Origin: Acidobacteriota bacterium
GTDB lineage: Bacteria; Acidobacteriota; Vicinamibacteria; Vicinamibacterales; UBA2999
DNA: 38,590 bases
Direction of reading: 5' to 3'
Assembly (NCBI GenBank): GCA_030650395.1
Contig: JAUSDY010000125.1
Location: 1 to 38,590 of the forward strand
A program made the translations under genes and the position numbers. The first letter of the stretch is position 1. Every line of letters starts with the position of its first letter. The notes below the pieces were generated by a model. It had not been told where the DNA came from, did not search any database, and saw nothing but the letters and a program-made list of their open reading frames with translations. Shown piece after piece: positions 7,129 to 14,910 of the stretch.

Positions 7129-7819
7129 CAAACCAGATGGCCGCTGCAAACGTGACGACGACGGCGGCCATCATCGCGGCAAAGAGCGAAAGCGTGCGAT
7201 TCAGAATCGACTCCGATTCCATCCTGACCTGGCCCGCCAGGACGACGTTCTTCAGTCGATCCGTCAGCAGCTGCTCCCACACGAGGATGTTGCCGCGCTC
7301 GATCCCCGAAGGCGAATCGTGGAACGTCACTCTGCTCGGTATGTGCAGGCGAAAGGCGACTCGTTCAGTTCCGTTCCAACCGACGTCTCCGACATCTTCT
7401 CCGGCGGGCAGGTTCCATCGATGCGCGTAGAAAATGATGCCGTCGGATCGCGGAATGAACGCAGTAGCCGACCAGCTGAACGGCGCCGCCTCCGATAAAC
7501 GCTGAATGTTGGCGACCTCGATCCGCAGATGAACGTAGCGCCGGCCGTCGCGTCGTGAACTGGTCACGCTCGCCACGCGCGTGACTGGCGTCTCGTAGAA
7601 ACCGCGCACCTTTTGTAGATCGAGCCGCGCGTTGGGATCCACCGGCAGATCCAGGCCGCGGAGCGCCACGAGCGCCGGCACTGAAGCGTTGACGTTCACG
7701 GTCGCGGAACGGTCGAGCGCGAGGAAGACTTCTTCTTCGTATTCGTACTTCCGGGACATCACGCTGCTGCAGGCCGACAGCAGCATCGTCGAGAGCAGCA
7801 GCAGACCGAACGCAACACG
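7106..7819 (-). CDS. putative membrane-anchored lipoprotein of unknown function
   Basis: With a GTG start at 7819 the protein has 237 residues and starts with a lipoprotein signal, RVAFGLLLLSTMLLSAC, whose lipobox ends in LSAC. A beta-rich central domain follows (YVHLRIEVANIQRLSEAAPF, FIPRSDGIIFYAHRW, GTERVAFRLHIPSRV), ending in a C-terminal helix FAAMMAAVVVTFAAAIWFV. A longer frame to 7855 would begin inside the palindrome at 7850 and is less likely. The last residues come from a 20-bp duplication. The start is divergent from polA, with AT-rich TATATTAT between them that may hold a promoter. No family is recognised. Confidence 0.65.
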   Translation of the reverse strand, partial: RVAFGLLLLSTMLLSACSSVMSRKYEYEEEVFLALDRSATVNVNASVPALVALRGLDLPVDPNARLDLQKVRGFYETPVTRVASVTSSRRDGRRYVHLRIEVANIQRLSEAAPFSWSATAFIPRSDGIIFYAHRWNLPAGEDVGDVGWNGTERVAFRLHIPSRVTFHDSPSGIERGNILVWEQLLTDRLKNVVLAGQVRMESESILNRTLSLFAAMMAAVVVTFAAAIWFVKTRKVG

Positions 7820-7849
7820 CACTATCGAATAATATACGGATGGTGCCGA

Positions 7850-7872
7850 GGGCACCCCATAAAGGGGTGCCC
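7850..7872. repeat. perfect palindrome upstream of polA
   Basis: 9-base arms GGGCACCCC and GGGGTGCCC enclose an ATAAA loop, 9 bases before the polA start codon. The layout (two 9-base arms around a TAAA core) resembles the element at 7069-7090, though the arms differ. Confidence 0.85.
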
Positions 7873-7881
7873 TACAGAATC

Positions 7882-10569
7882 ATGTCCTCCGCTCCCACCC
7901 TCTTTCTGATCGACGGCAGCAACCAGATGTATCGCGCCTACCACGCGATCCGCGGGCTGACTGGACCGGAAGGCCAGTCGACCAACGCCGTCTACGGCTT
8001 CATCACGATGCTGCGCAAGCTGCTCGAGGATCACAAGCCCGAATACATCGCGGCCTCGTTCGATCTGCCGTCGCAGACGTTTCGCTCGAAGCTCGCCGCC
8101 GACTACAAAGCCAACCGCACGGCGATGCCCGGCGACCTGGTCGAGCAAGTGCCGTGGGTCTTCGAGGCGTGCGAAGCGATGGGCGTGCCGATTTTCACGT
8201 CGGAGGGCTTCGAGGCCGACGATGTGATCGGGACGCTGGCGAGCCAGGCCGCCGCGCACGGCTTGCAGGCGGCGATCGTGACCGGCGACAAGGATTTCTT
8301 TCAGCTCGTCGGCGACGGCATTCGCGTCTTCAATCCGCGCGACGAGGGTCTTTGGTACGACGCCGAGGGTGTCGTGCAGAAGTTTGGCGTCAACCCCGCA
8401 CAGGTCGTGGACGTGCTGGCGCTGATGGGCGACACCAGCGACAACATCAAGGGCGTGCCCGGCATCGGCGAGAAGGGGGCCACCGCCCTGATCGCGGAAT
8501 ACGGGTCGCTCGAGGCGCTGCTCGCGAGGGCCGGCGAGATCAAGCAGAAGAAGTACCGCGAAGCGCTGCTCGCCAACGCCGACCAGGCGCGCCAGAGCCG
8601 GGAACTGGTGACGATTCGAACCGACGTCGACGTGCCATTCGATGCGGAGCGGTTCCGGTTCCGGGGCTCGTCACGCGAACGGTGTTACGCGCTGTTTTCG
8701 AAACTGGGTTTTCGGACGCTGGTCCCGCAGTTTGCGCCGACGGCCGCCGAGGTCACCAAGGATTACGCGATCGTCGGCTCGACCGAGGAGCTGACGGCGC
8801 TGGTGCAAGAACTGAAAACCGCGGGCCGTTTCAGCCTGAAGGTGATCACCGATGGCACCGCACCGGTGCGCGCGACGCTGGTCGGCATCGCGGTGTCGAC
8901 CGGGCCGGCGATGGCCCGATACATCCCGTTAGGTCACGAAGGTTTTGGGGGCGGCTTCTCCATGGCCAAAGCCGAGGCCCTGGATCTGCTGGCGCCGCTC
9001 TTGACGGATCCGGCGATCGAGAAGATCGGGCACGACATCAAGGCGGATCTGATTGTTCTTGGCCGGCACGGCATCGATCTCAAGAACCCGAAGGCGTTCG
9101 ACACGATGCTCGCCAGTTACCTCGTCGACGCGAATCGATCCAGCCAGGCGCTGGAACCGATCGTGCTCGAGCAGCTGGGCTACAAGGCGCTGACCGAAGA
9201 CGATGTCCGCGGCAAGGGCGTGAAGGCCCTGCCGTTTTCGCAGGTGCCGGTCGACAGCGTGCTGAACTACGCCGGCGAGCGCGCCGATCTTGCGTTTCAG
9301 CTGGCGGCGCACCTGGCGCCGGCGCTGGTGCGTGACGGGCTCGAAGGCGTCTACAACGATCTGGAGCTGCCGCTCGTGCCGATTCTCGCGGAGATCGAGC
9401 GGACCGGCGTGCGCGTCGACGTGCGCGCGCTGGCGGCGCAGTCGACGCTGCTCGATCGCGAGATGAACGATCTCAGCCGCCAGATTTTCGGCCTGGCCGG
9501 CGGCGAGTTCAACATCGGTTCGCCCAAGCAGCTTGCGGAAGTTCTGTTCGAGAAACTGCAGCTCCCGGTGCTCAAGCGGACGGGCACGAGCCGGGCGCCC
9601 TCCACGGCGGTCGAGGTCCTCGAGGAGCTGGCGGCGCAGCACGACATCTGCCGGTCGATTCTCGACTGGCGGGGCCTTGCCAAATTGAAGGGGACGTACA
9701 TCGACGCGCTGCCCGCCCTGGTTAATCCGGAGAGCGGCAGGGTGCACACGCAGATCAGCCAGGCGGTCGCGGCGACGGGACGGCTGAGCAGCAGCGATCC
9801 CAATCTCCAGAACATCCCGATCCGGACCGAGATCGGCCGGCAGATCCGCAAGGCGTTCATCGCCGAGCCCGGCCACGTGCTGGTGTCGGCCGATTACTCG
9901 CAGATCGAATTGCGGGTGCTGGCGCACCTGTCGGGCGACGAGACGCTGATTGCGGCGTTCGAGCGCGGTGACGACATCCACGATCAAACCGCCGCGAAGG
10001 TGTTTGGGGCCGACAGCACGCTCGATCCCCATGAGCTGAGGCGCCGGGCCAAGATCGTCAATTACGCGCTGCTCTACGGCAAGACCGCGTTCACGCTCGC
10101 GAAAGACATCGGCGTGACGCAACTGGCGGCGCAGCAGTTCATTGACGCGTACTTCGCCGGCTTCCCGCGCGTGCGCGCGTTCATCGATCAGACCCTCGAG
10201 GACGCGCGCAAGACCGGCGTCGTCAAGACGATCTTTGGCCGGCGCCGCCCGGTGCCGGAGCTCACCAGCCGCAACCGGATGATCAGCGCCGCCGCCGAGC
10301 GGGTGGCGGTGAACATGCCGATCCAGGGCACGGCGGCTGACATCCTCAAGCGCGCGATGATCGACGTGCACGCCGTGCTGGCGGCCAGGCACGCGCGGGC
10401 GCGCATGATTCTCACCGTGCACGACGAGCTGTTGTTCGAGGCGCCGAAGGAAGAGGCTGATGACGTCGCCGCGCTGGTGAGAACGACGATGTCGAAGGCG
10501 GTGCCGCTGCGCGTGCCGCTCGACGTCGACGTGGGGATCGGCGAGAACTGGATGGAAGCTAAGAGTTAA
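7882..10569 (+). CDS. polA: DNA polymerase I
   Basis: This 895-residue protein has all three parts of the family. The 5' nuclease domain (LFLIDGSNQMYRAYHAIRG; GDTSDNIKGVPGIGEKGA) spans about residues 1-300. A 3'-5' exonuclease-like domain spans about 305-490. The polymerase domain has motif A VSADYSQIELRVLAHLSGD (D670), motif B RRAKIVNYALLYG and motif C TVHDELLFE (H847, D848). It works in repair and Okazaki-fragment processing. Two details stand out. The exonuclease motifs are degraded (SLKVITDG where DxE is expected; YAGERAD where YxxxD is expected), so proofreading is probably absent. Motif B has Tyr where E. coli has Phe762. The start at 7882 excludes the palindrome; the last residues KS and the TAA stop lie in the AGAGTTA repeat. 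Confidence 0.97.
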   Translation: MSSAPTLFLIDGSNQMYRAYHAIRGLTGPEGQSTNAVYGFITMLRKLLEDHKPEYIAASFDLPSQTFRSKLAADYKANRTAMPGDLVEQVPWVFEACEAMGVPIFTSEGFEADDVIGTLASQAAAHGLQAAIVTGDKDFFQLVGDGIRVFNPRDEGLWYDAEGVVQKFGVNPAQVVDVLALMGDTSDNIKGVPGIGEKGATALIAEYGSLEALLARAGEIKQKKYREALLANADQARQSRELVTIRTDVDVPFDAERFRFRGSSRERCYALFSKLGFRTLVPQFAPTAAEVTKDYAIVGSTEELTALVQELKTAGRFSLKVITDGTAPVRATLVGIAVSTGPAMARYIPLGHEGFGGGFSMAKAEALDLLAPLLTDPAIEKIGHDIKADLIVLGRHGIDLKNPKAFDTMLASYLVDANRSSQALEPIVLEQLGYKALTEDDVRGKGVKALPFSQVPVDSVLNYAGERADLAFQLAAHLAPALVRDGLEGVYNDLELPLVPILAEIERTGVRVDVRALAAQSTLLDREMNDLSRQIFGLAGGEFNIGSPKQLAEVLFEKLQLPVLKRTGTSRAPSTAVEVLEELAAQHDICRSILDWRGLAKLKGTYIDALPALVNPESGRVHTQISQAVAATGRLSSSDPNLQNIPIRTEIGRQIRKAFIAEPGHVLVSADYSQIELRVLAHLSGDETLIAAFERGDDIHDQTAAKVFGADSTLDPHELRRRAKIVNYALLYGKTAFTLAKDIGVTQLAAQQFIDAYFAGFPRVRAFIDQTLEDARKTGVVKTIFGRRRPVPELTSRNRMISAAAERVAVNMPIQGTAADILKRAMIDVHAVLAARHARARMILTVHDELLFEAPKEEADDVAALVRTTMSKAVPLRVPLDVDVGIGENWMEAKS

Positions 10570-10596
10570 GAGTGCAGAGTTAAGAGTTAAGAGTTA
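10561..10596. repeat. 7-bp tandem repeat AGAGTTA between convergent genes
   Basis: Units of AGAGTTA, with one AGAGTGC interruption, span the 3' ends of polA and the convergent TPR-like gene. They supply the TAA stop codon of both. The same unit occurs at 34806-34907. Confidence 0.92.
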
Positions 10597-11403
10597 CTTC
10601 CAGCGTTCCTTCACGACGGCCCATTCGGCGCGCAGATCGGATTCCATCTGCGCACGCTTGTCGGGTGCTGCAGTGCGGACGCGGTCTGGAATGATTCCTT
10701 CCATCACGAGCTTGTCGAGGTCGGCGCGCAGGGAAGCCGAGCGCGCGCTGGCCATCCGGGCCCGAACCCAGCCGGCGATGGCGGCATCCCACGCCGCGGC
10801 AGGGTCGCCGGCGCCCCGCGACCCGACGACGACCCAGTAAGCTGCCGCCGCGGAACCGGGACTGCGGGCCAGTTGCAGGGCCATTCGATCGCGGAGGCGC
10901 CCGAATGCCTCGGCGCGGAGCTCGCGCCCCAGCGCGTCGGCATGCCGCTCGGCGGCGCTGCCCCACCAGTCGAGCATGGCCTCGCCGGGGACGGCGCCCT
11001 GGGCATACGCGCCATCGATGCCGCTTTCAAACAGCTGCGCGGCGGCGCCGTAATCGTCTTCGAAAAACAGCGCGGCGCCGAGCGCCATGAGAAAGTCGAT
11101 GTTGTCGCGGGCATCGAGGCTGGCCGCCCGGACGGTACCAAGAGCCGCCCGGGCCGCCGACAGATCGGACGGGTCGGCGCGCTCGCGATAGCGTTCCAGG
11201 TGCGCGCGCGCGAGAACGATCGTGGCGGCGTCCGCGGTGGCCGGCGTTTTCTGCGCCAGGGTGGCCGCCTCGATCGCGCCATCAAACTGCCGCTGATTGT
11301 AGAGAGAACGGGCCCGGGCCAAATCTGCTCGCGTAGCCAACAAGGTAGCTCCGCTCAGCGCGATCACGAGGGCCGCAAAGGACGCAGATAATACAGTTCT
11401 CAC
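10594..11403 (-). CDS. exported helical-repeat (TPR-like) protein
   Basis: From a GTG at 11403 the protein has 269 residues. A signal-peptide-like N-terminus (TVLSASFAALVIALSGATLL) leads into ARARSLYNQRQFDGAIEAA, a TPR-like helical hairpin. More helix pairs follow (AATIVLARAHLERYRE; FLMALGAALFFEDDYGAAAQ; LFESGIDGAYAQG), consistent with a TPR solenoid. The longer frame to 11430 would begin inside the ACACAGAT repeat, so the start is uncertain. It converges on polA, and its stop lies in the repeat between them. It probably acts as a periplasmic or secreted protein-interaction scaffold; no specific role can be given. Confidence 0.72.
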   Translation of the reverse strand: MRTVLSASFAALVIALSGATLLATRADLARARSLYNQRQFDGAIEAATLAQKTPATADAATIVLARAHLERYRERADPSDLSAARAALGTVRAASLDARDNIDFLMALGAALFFEDDYGAAAQLFESGIDGAYAQGAVPGEAMLDWWGSAAERHADALGRELRAEAFGRLRDRMALQLARSPGSAAAAYWVVVGSRGAGDPAAAWDAAIAGWVRARMASARSASLRADLDKLVMEGIIPDRVRTAAPDKRAQMESDLRAEWAVVKERWK

Positions 11404-11408
11404 CGGGG

Positions 11409-11473
11409 CCACAGATGACACAGATAACACAGATCTTAATCCACGGCCGCAGATGACACAGATTACACAGATC
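11409..11473. repeat. ACACAGAT-type repeat, left arm of an inverted pair
   Basis: Two near-identical 27-base blocks (11409-11435 and 11447-11473), each made of three 9-base steps such as AGATGACAC and AGATAACAC and ending in AGATC. The inverse sequence occurs at 13351-13423, beyond the DUF262 gene. Confidence 0.9.
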
Positions 11474-11515
11474 TAACTCATGCGGCTTCCGGCGTTAGGT
11501 GGCCTTCATCGATGG

Positions 11516-12178
11516 CTACTCGGAGGGGCCAAGGCCGAGCAGCCGGTTCAGCTCGGCAGCCAATCGCGTCCGGCGCCACTGAAGGAATGCTGGATACGCG
11601 TCGAGTTCCCAGAGGGCTGGATCGGTCGGAATCAGCTGGCCGGTTAAAGCCTCTTCACCTCGAGCCTTGATGATCTCGGGAAGGTACTTCCTGGGCTCTT
11701 TGTTGGTAATCGCGCGATTGGCCCGCCCGCTGATGAAGGCGAAGTTCGCGATCTCGTTGATCTCGGCCTTCTCGTAGTTCCGCTTGGCCAGCAGCGACTT
11801 CGGGAAGATGTGGTGGTACTCGATGTAGTGCATCTTGCCTTGATGCGTCAGCGAGAGGCCGAGGCCGCTCACCCAATCCTTGGCATCTCTCTGCTTCAAT
11901 GCCAAGTAGGTCGTCGGAAACAGGGAACTTCGTGCACCACGACCGACAAAATCGCCCGGCTCGACGTGAAGTCTACCCAGCTGCTGCTTGAGCGACGCCA
12001 TCAGATCGTCGAGGGAACCAGTCTTGAAGATGACGTTCAGGTCCTGGTCTAAGAGTGTTTCCGTCGAGCCGCGACTATAGCGGCCGCGGGCGTTGGCGAT
12101 CAAAGTCCACTGTCGCAACTGTAGCCCGTCCTTCTTCGACAGCTTCTGTTTGCGCGCGGCGCCAAAAGCCGCCAAGGA
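11516..12178 (-). CDS. DUF262/HNH nuclease (GmrSD-like), C-terminal part after a frameshift
   Basis: This frame holds the C-terminal half of the gene that begins at 13112. The real homology starts near 12178 with AARKQKLSKKDGLQLRQWTL and IANARGRYSRGS; the open frame extends upstream to 12289 only as a shadow. The centre carries YIEYHHIFPKSLLAKRNY, the HNH-like core of the GmrSD C-terminal domain (His-His, then Asn further on), followed by ANFAFISGRANRAITNKEP and a helical tail. The stop is TGA. It joins the N-terminal part by removal of one base from TTTT at about 12165-12168. It would cut DNA once the N-terminal domain has engaged a nucleotide and target. Confidence 0.82.
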   Translation of the reverse strand, partial: SLAAFGAARKQKLSKKDGLQLRQWTLIANARGRYSRGSTETLLDQDLNVIFKTGSLDDLMASLKQQLGRLHVEPGDFVGRGARSSLFPTTYLALKQRDAKDWVSGLGLSLTHQGKMHYIEYHHIFPKSLLAKRNYEKAEINEIANFAFISGRANRAITNKEPRKYLPEIIKARGEEALTGQLIPTDPALWELDAYPAFLQWRRTRLAAELNRLLGLGPSE

Positions 12179-13112
12179 TGCTCTGCACGGTCTTGAAACG
12201 GCTCTGCCCTGTCGCAAATACGACCATAGTCCGGACGAGCAGACCGGTATCGAGCGTGAACCAAGATTTGTTATCGAGGTCCTCACCAAACTCCTCGAAC
12301 AGGCGAAGTGAATTCTGCCATCGCGCCGTTACCTGGGCCATAGCAAGATCCGAACTCCGAAGCTTCACGCCTAGCGAGTTCACCCGGACGAAAATCTCAG
12401 CCACCTCTTCGTACGACAGTTTCCGATCCAGGACGTGCATTACGTACTGATACTGCTGGATCGCACGCAGCTTCTGGAGTCGGTGGCTATACTTCTCGTA
12501 AAGCGGATCGTCTGGCTGGAGTCCAAGTGGCTTGAGGAGCGCCCAGTCGCCCCTCTTTGGATTGAACACGTCCGAAACACGAATCCACGTGGGAATCGCA
12601 GCCAATGCCTTGGACGCCACAACAAACGTTCGTTTCCTGAGCCGCTGTTGAAGATCGTCTACTTCATCCTCTTCGTCATCAAGAGCGATCTCTTCCTCTG
12701 CAAGTAATGGAGATTCTGAATCGTCGTCGACCTCCGTCAATTCCACTGGTGCACCCTCGGGGTGCTCCAGATTGAACAAGATGTCGATGGGCTTCTTGCG
12801 ACCGCGGACCATGATCGGCTCATCACACAACACGGCTCGCAGGGAAGTCACGCGCTGCTGGCCGTCGAGCAACAACTTGTGCGTCACAAAGGCGTTTGTT
12901 GCCTGGGCCACATCGAGGTCGCGACTTGGGGCATTTTGATCCGTTTCCCAAACCAGCACGGCGCCAGAGGGGTAACCCCGATACAACGAATCAATCAAGT
13001 CGCGGACGCGAGTCGCCCTCCAGACATACCGGCGTTGCATTTCGGGGAGGCGCAGCTCTCCTCTTCCGACCATGTCGACAAGCTCGCGTACGGTGGTATC
13101 TACCTTTGGCAC
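12075..13112 (-). CDS. DUF262 (GmrSD N-terminal) part of a frameshifted restriction-type nuclease
   Basis: The protein starts at a GTG preceded by GGAGAG and shows the DUF262 hallmarks: LRLPEMQRRYVWRATRVRDL near residue 20, SGAVLVWE near 50 and the nucleotide-site motif LLLDGQQRVTSL (D83-R87). VRVNSLGVKLRSSDLAMAQV occurs later. An acidic insert (about residues 125-155) is present. From about residue 310 the frame departs from the family and ends after about 30 unrelated residues. The continuation is in the frame at 11516-12178. One extra T in a TTTT run explains the break; it could be a sequencing error, a true inactivating indel or a phase-variable tract. Type IV GmrSD enzymes attack modified phage DNA. 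The gene is alone, bracketed by inverted repeats. Confidence 0.85.
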   Translation of the reverse strand: MPKVDTTVRELVDMVGRGELRLPEMQRRYVWRATRVRDLIDSLYRGYPSGAVLVWETDQNAPSRDLDVAQATNAFVTHKLLLDGQQRVTSLRAVLCDEPIMVRGRKKPIDILFNLEHPEGAPVELTEVDDDSESPLLAEEEIALDDEEDEVDDLQQRLRKRTFVVASKALAAIPTWIRVSDVFNPKRGDWALLKPLGLQPDDPLYEKYSHRLQKLRAIQQYQYVMHVLDRKLSYEEVAEIFVRVNSLGVKLRSSDLAMAQVTARWQNSLRLFEEFGEDLDNKSWFTLDTGLLVRTMVVFATGQSRFKTVQSILGGFWRRAQTEAVEEGRATVATVDFDRQRPRPL

Positions 13113-13476
13113 AGATCTCTCCGAACTTCCGATAGATGACCGTCAGCCCCGATGGTGCCGGTGCGAATTCGATGTCTTGGCTGGAACCCAAGTGCAACAG
13201 GGTCGGACGTGCCCCACAAGCTGGGTGATCGTCTCTCGCGCTAACCTCACCTGTCAACGCGGTCTTTGACTGGCCTTGCACCGTCCGGTCAACTGTGCAC
13301 GCAGGTTTTCGTGGTGTTCTGACGAACCAGCCGCGCGGTTCCCTGTATTCGATCTGCGTCATCTGTGTTATCTGCGGCTTGGTTTTGAAGTATTTGATCT
13401 GTCATCTGCGTCATCTGCGGCCCCGTTGGTGATTTAGTCGGTGCCATCTGCGGCTCAGCGCATAGAATCTGTGTGG
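13113..13476. other. intergenic region upstream of the DUF262 gene and pcnB
   Basis: This 364-base gap separates two divergent genes and has lower GC than its neighbours. It contains the ACACAGAT repeat arm (13351-13423), a further partial ATCTGCGG unit just after it, and presumably the promoters for both genes. I found no convincing conserved coding sequence or RNA gene in it. Confidence 0.5.
13351..13423. repeat. ACACAGAT-type repeat, right arm of an inverted pair
   Basis: Two blocks (13351-13378 and 13397-13423) read GATCTG, CGTCATCTG, TGTTATCTG and CGGC. This is the reverse complement of the blocks at 11409-11473, so the pair encloses the DUF262 nuclease gene. Confidence 0.88.
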
Positions 13477-14910
13477 ATGGCGTTACCGGTGATTGTCCCG
13501 CGGGCTGAGCACCCGATTTCGAGACGGGACATCGACGCCGACGCGCTCAAGGTGCTGTATCGCCTGCAGGAATCGGGCTACACCGCCTACCTGGTCGGCG
13601 GCAGCGTGCGCGACTTGCTCCTCAGCCGGAAGCCGAAAGACTTCGACATCGGCACCTCGGCCCATCCGTATCAGATCAAAAAGCTCTTCCGCAACTGCTG
13701 GATCATCGGCCGCCGCTTCCGGCTTGCCCACGTCCGCTTCGGCACCAAGGCGATCGAGGTGGCGACGTTTCGAAAGAACATCCCGGCCGGGAGCGAGTCC
13801 GAGCCGAGCGAGTCCGCCTCCGCTCGCGAACAATCCGGCGAGCTACGGCGGGACAGGCCTAACGAGAGGGTGGACGCCGGCGGCGATCCAGACCTGCTGA
13901 TCAAGCACGACAACACCTTCGGCACGCCTGAAGAAGACGCGTTCCGCCGCGACTTCACCATCAACGCGCTGTTTTACGACATCGGGTCGTTCTCGATCAT
14001 CGACTACGTCGGCGGGTTGCAGGACCTCAAGGACGGGCTGATCCGCTGCATCGGCGATCCCAACGATCGCTTCCAGGAAGACCCGGTGCGGATGATGCGC
14101 GCGATCGTGATGGCGTCGCGGCTCGGCTTCCGGCTCGATGAGCCGGTCGTCAAGGCGATCGCCAGGCATCGATCGCTCATCGCCACCTCGTCACCCTCGC
14201 GCCTGATCGAGGAGTACTACAAGATTCTGCGATCGGGCGCGGCCGAGCAGACCTTCCGGGCCCTCGCCGAGCATCGCCTGCTCGATCCGATCACACCGGA
14301 GATCCAGCGCGGCGCCAAGAACCAGGCGCTGTGGGAAGGGTTGGCCGCTCTCGACTTGTATCGCCGCGGCTTCGAGAGCGCGCCGCCGACGCTCACCAAT
14401 CCCGTGCTGCTTGGCACACTGCTGATTCCGCTCGGCCTGATGCCCCGCAAAGACGAGCGCCGCGTCGACGATGAAGAAGAGGAGGTGGAGGAAGCCCCGC
14501 CGGCCGAGGACCCTGCCCTGCCGAGATCGCGCTCGCGGTTCCGCCGGCCGCCCAAAGATCCGATTCTCAAAATCGGCGCGCTGCCGATTGCCCGGGGCGA
14601 TACGGAGCGGTTGCGGCAGTTGCTGTCATTGCAGGGCCGGATCGGAGACCTGGAGATGTCGCCGCGCGCCAAGCGCGCGTTGATGCACCGCGGACCGTTT
14701 GAAAGCGCGCTGACGTGGTTTGAAATCCACGGCCAGGCGCCGGCGGTGCTCGAACACTGGAAAGGCTTCATCGAAGCGCTCGGCCCCGATGCGCTCAAGC
14801 CTCCGTCCACCGCACCGGGCGCGTCGATCGATGGCGAGCGGCGGCCTGCCGGCGGCAGGCGGCGCCGACGACGCCGCGGCCGTGGTTACAAGAGACCGCC
14901 CGAAACTTAG
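13477..14910 (+). CDS. pcnB: poly(A) polymerase / tRNA nucleotidyltransferase family protein
   Basis: The protein has 477 residues from the ATG at 13477. The class II nucleotidyltransferase head shows LVGGSVRDLLL (residues 39-49), the catalytic DFD (D55, D57), EEDAFRRDFTINALFYD, and the RNA-binding PNDRFQEDPVRMMRAI. An arginine-rich C-terminus (GGRRRRRRRGRGYKR) is typical of PcnB rather than of CCA-adding enzymes, favouring mRNA polyadenylation. Two oddities: residues about 103-137 (SESEPSESASAREQ, ELRRDRP) interrupt a conserved stretch and are coded partly by a palindrome at 13812-13854; and an acidic, proline-rich insert lies near residues 330-350. The upstream GTG at 13441 falls in repeat sequence. 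Its stop overlaps that of convergent serC. Confidence 0.9.
   Translation: MALPVIVPRAEHPISRRDIDADALKVLYRLQESGYTAYLVGGSVRDLLLSRKPKDFDIGTSAHPYQIKKLFRNCWIIGRRFRLAHVRFGTKAIEVATFRKNIPAGSESEPSESASAREQSGELRRDRPNERVDAGGDPDLLIKHDNTFGTPEEDAFRRDFTINALFYDIGSFSIIDYVGGLQDLKDGLIRCIGDPNDRFQEDPVRMMRAIVMASRLGFRLDEPVVKAIARHRSLIATSSPSRLIEEYYKILRSGAAEQTFRALAEHRLLDPITPEIQRGAKNQALWEGLAALDLYRRGFESAPPTLTNPVLLGTLLIPLGLMPRKDERRVDDEEEEVEEAPPAEDPALPRSRSRFRRPPKDPILKIGALPIARGDTERLRQLLSLQGRIGDLEMSPRAKRALMHRGPFESALTWFEIHGQAPAVLEHWKGFIEALGPDALKPPSTAPGASIDGERRPAGGRRRRRRRGRGYKRPPET
13812..13854. repeat. imperfect palindrome inside pcnB
   Basis: The arms GTCCGCCTCCGCTCGC and GCGAGCTACGGCGGGAC pair with few mismatches around a loop. 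The element is in frame and codes for the region of ELRRDRP. A related element in the PEGA gene (20618-20663) codes for ELRRGRP. Confidence 0.7.

Noticed and set aside
8929-10422. A 497-codon minus-strand frame opposite polA
   Set aside because: Antisense shadow caused by high GC; no motif, and polA is certain.
13113-13350. Possible small gene upstream of the DUF262 gene
   Set aside because: Short frames on both strands show no conserved motif or ribosome-binding site; it is better read as a promoter region.
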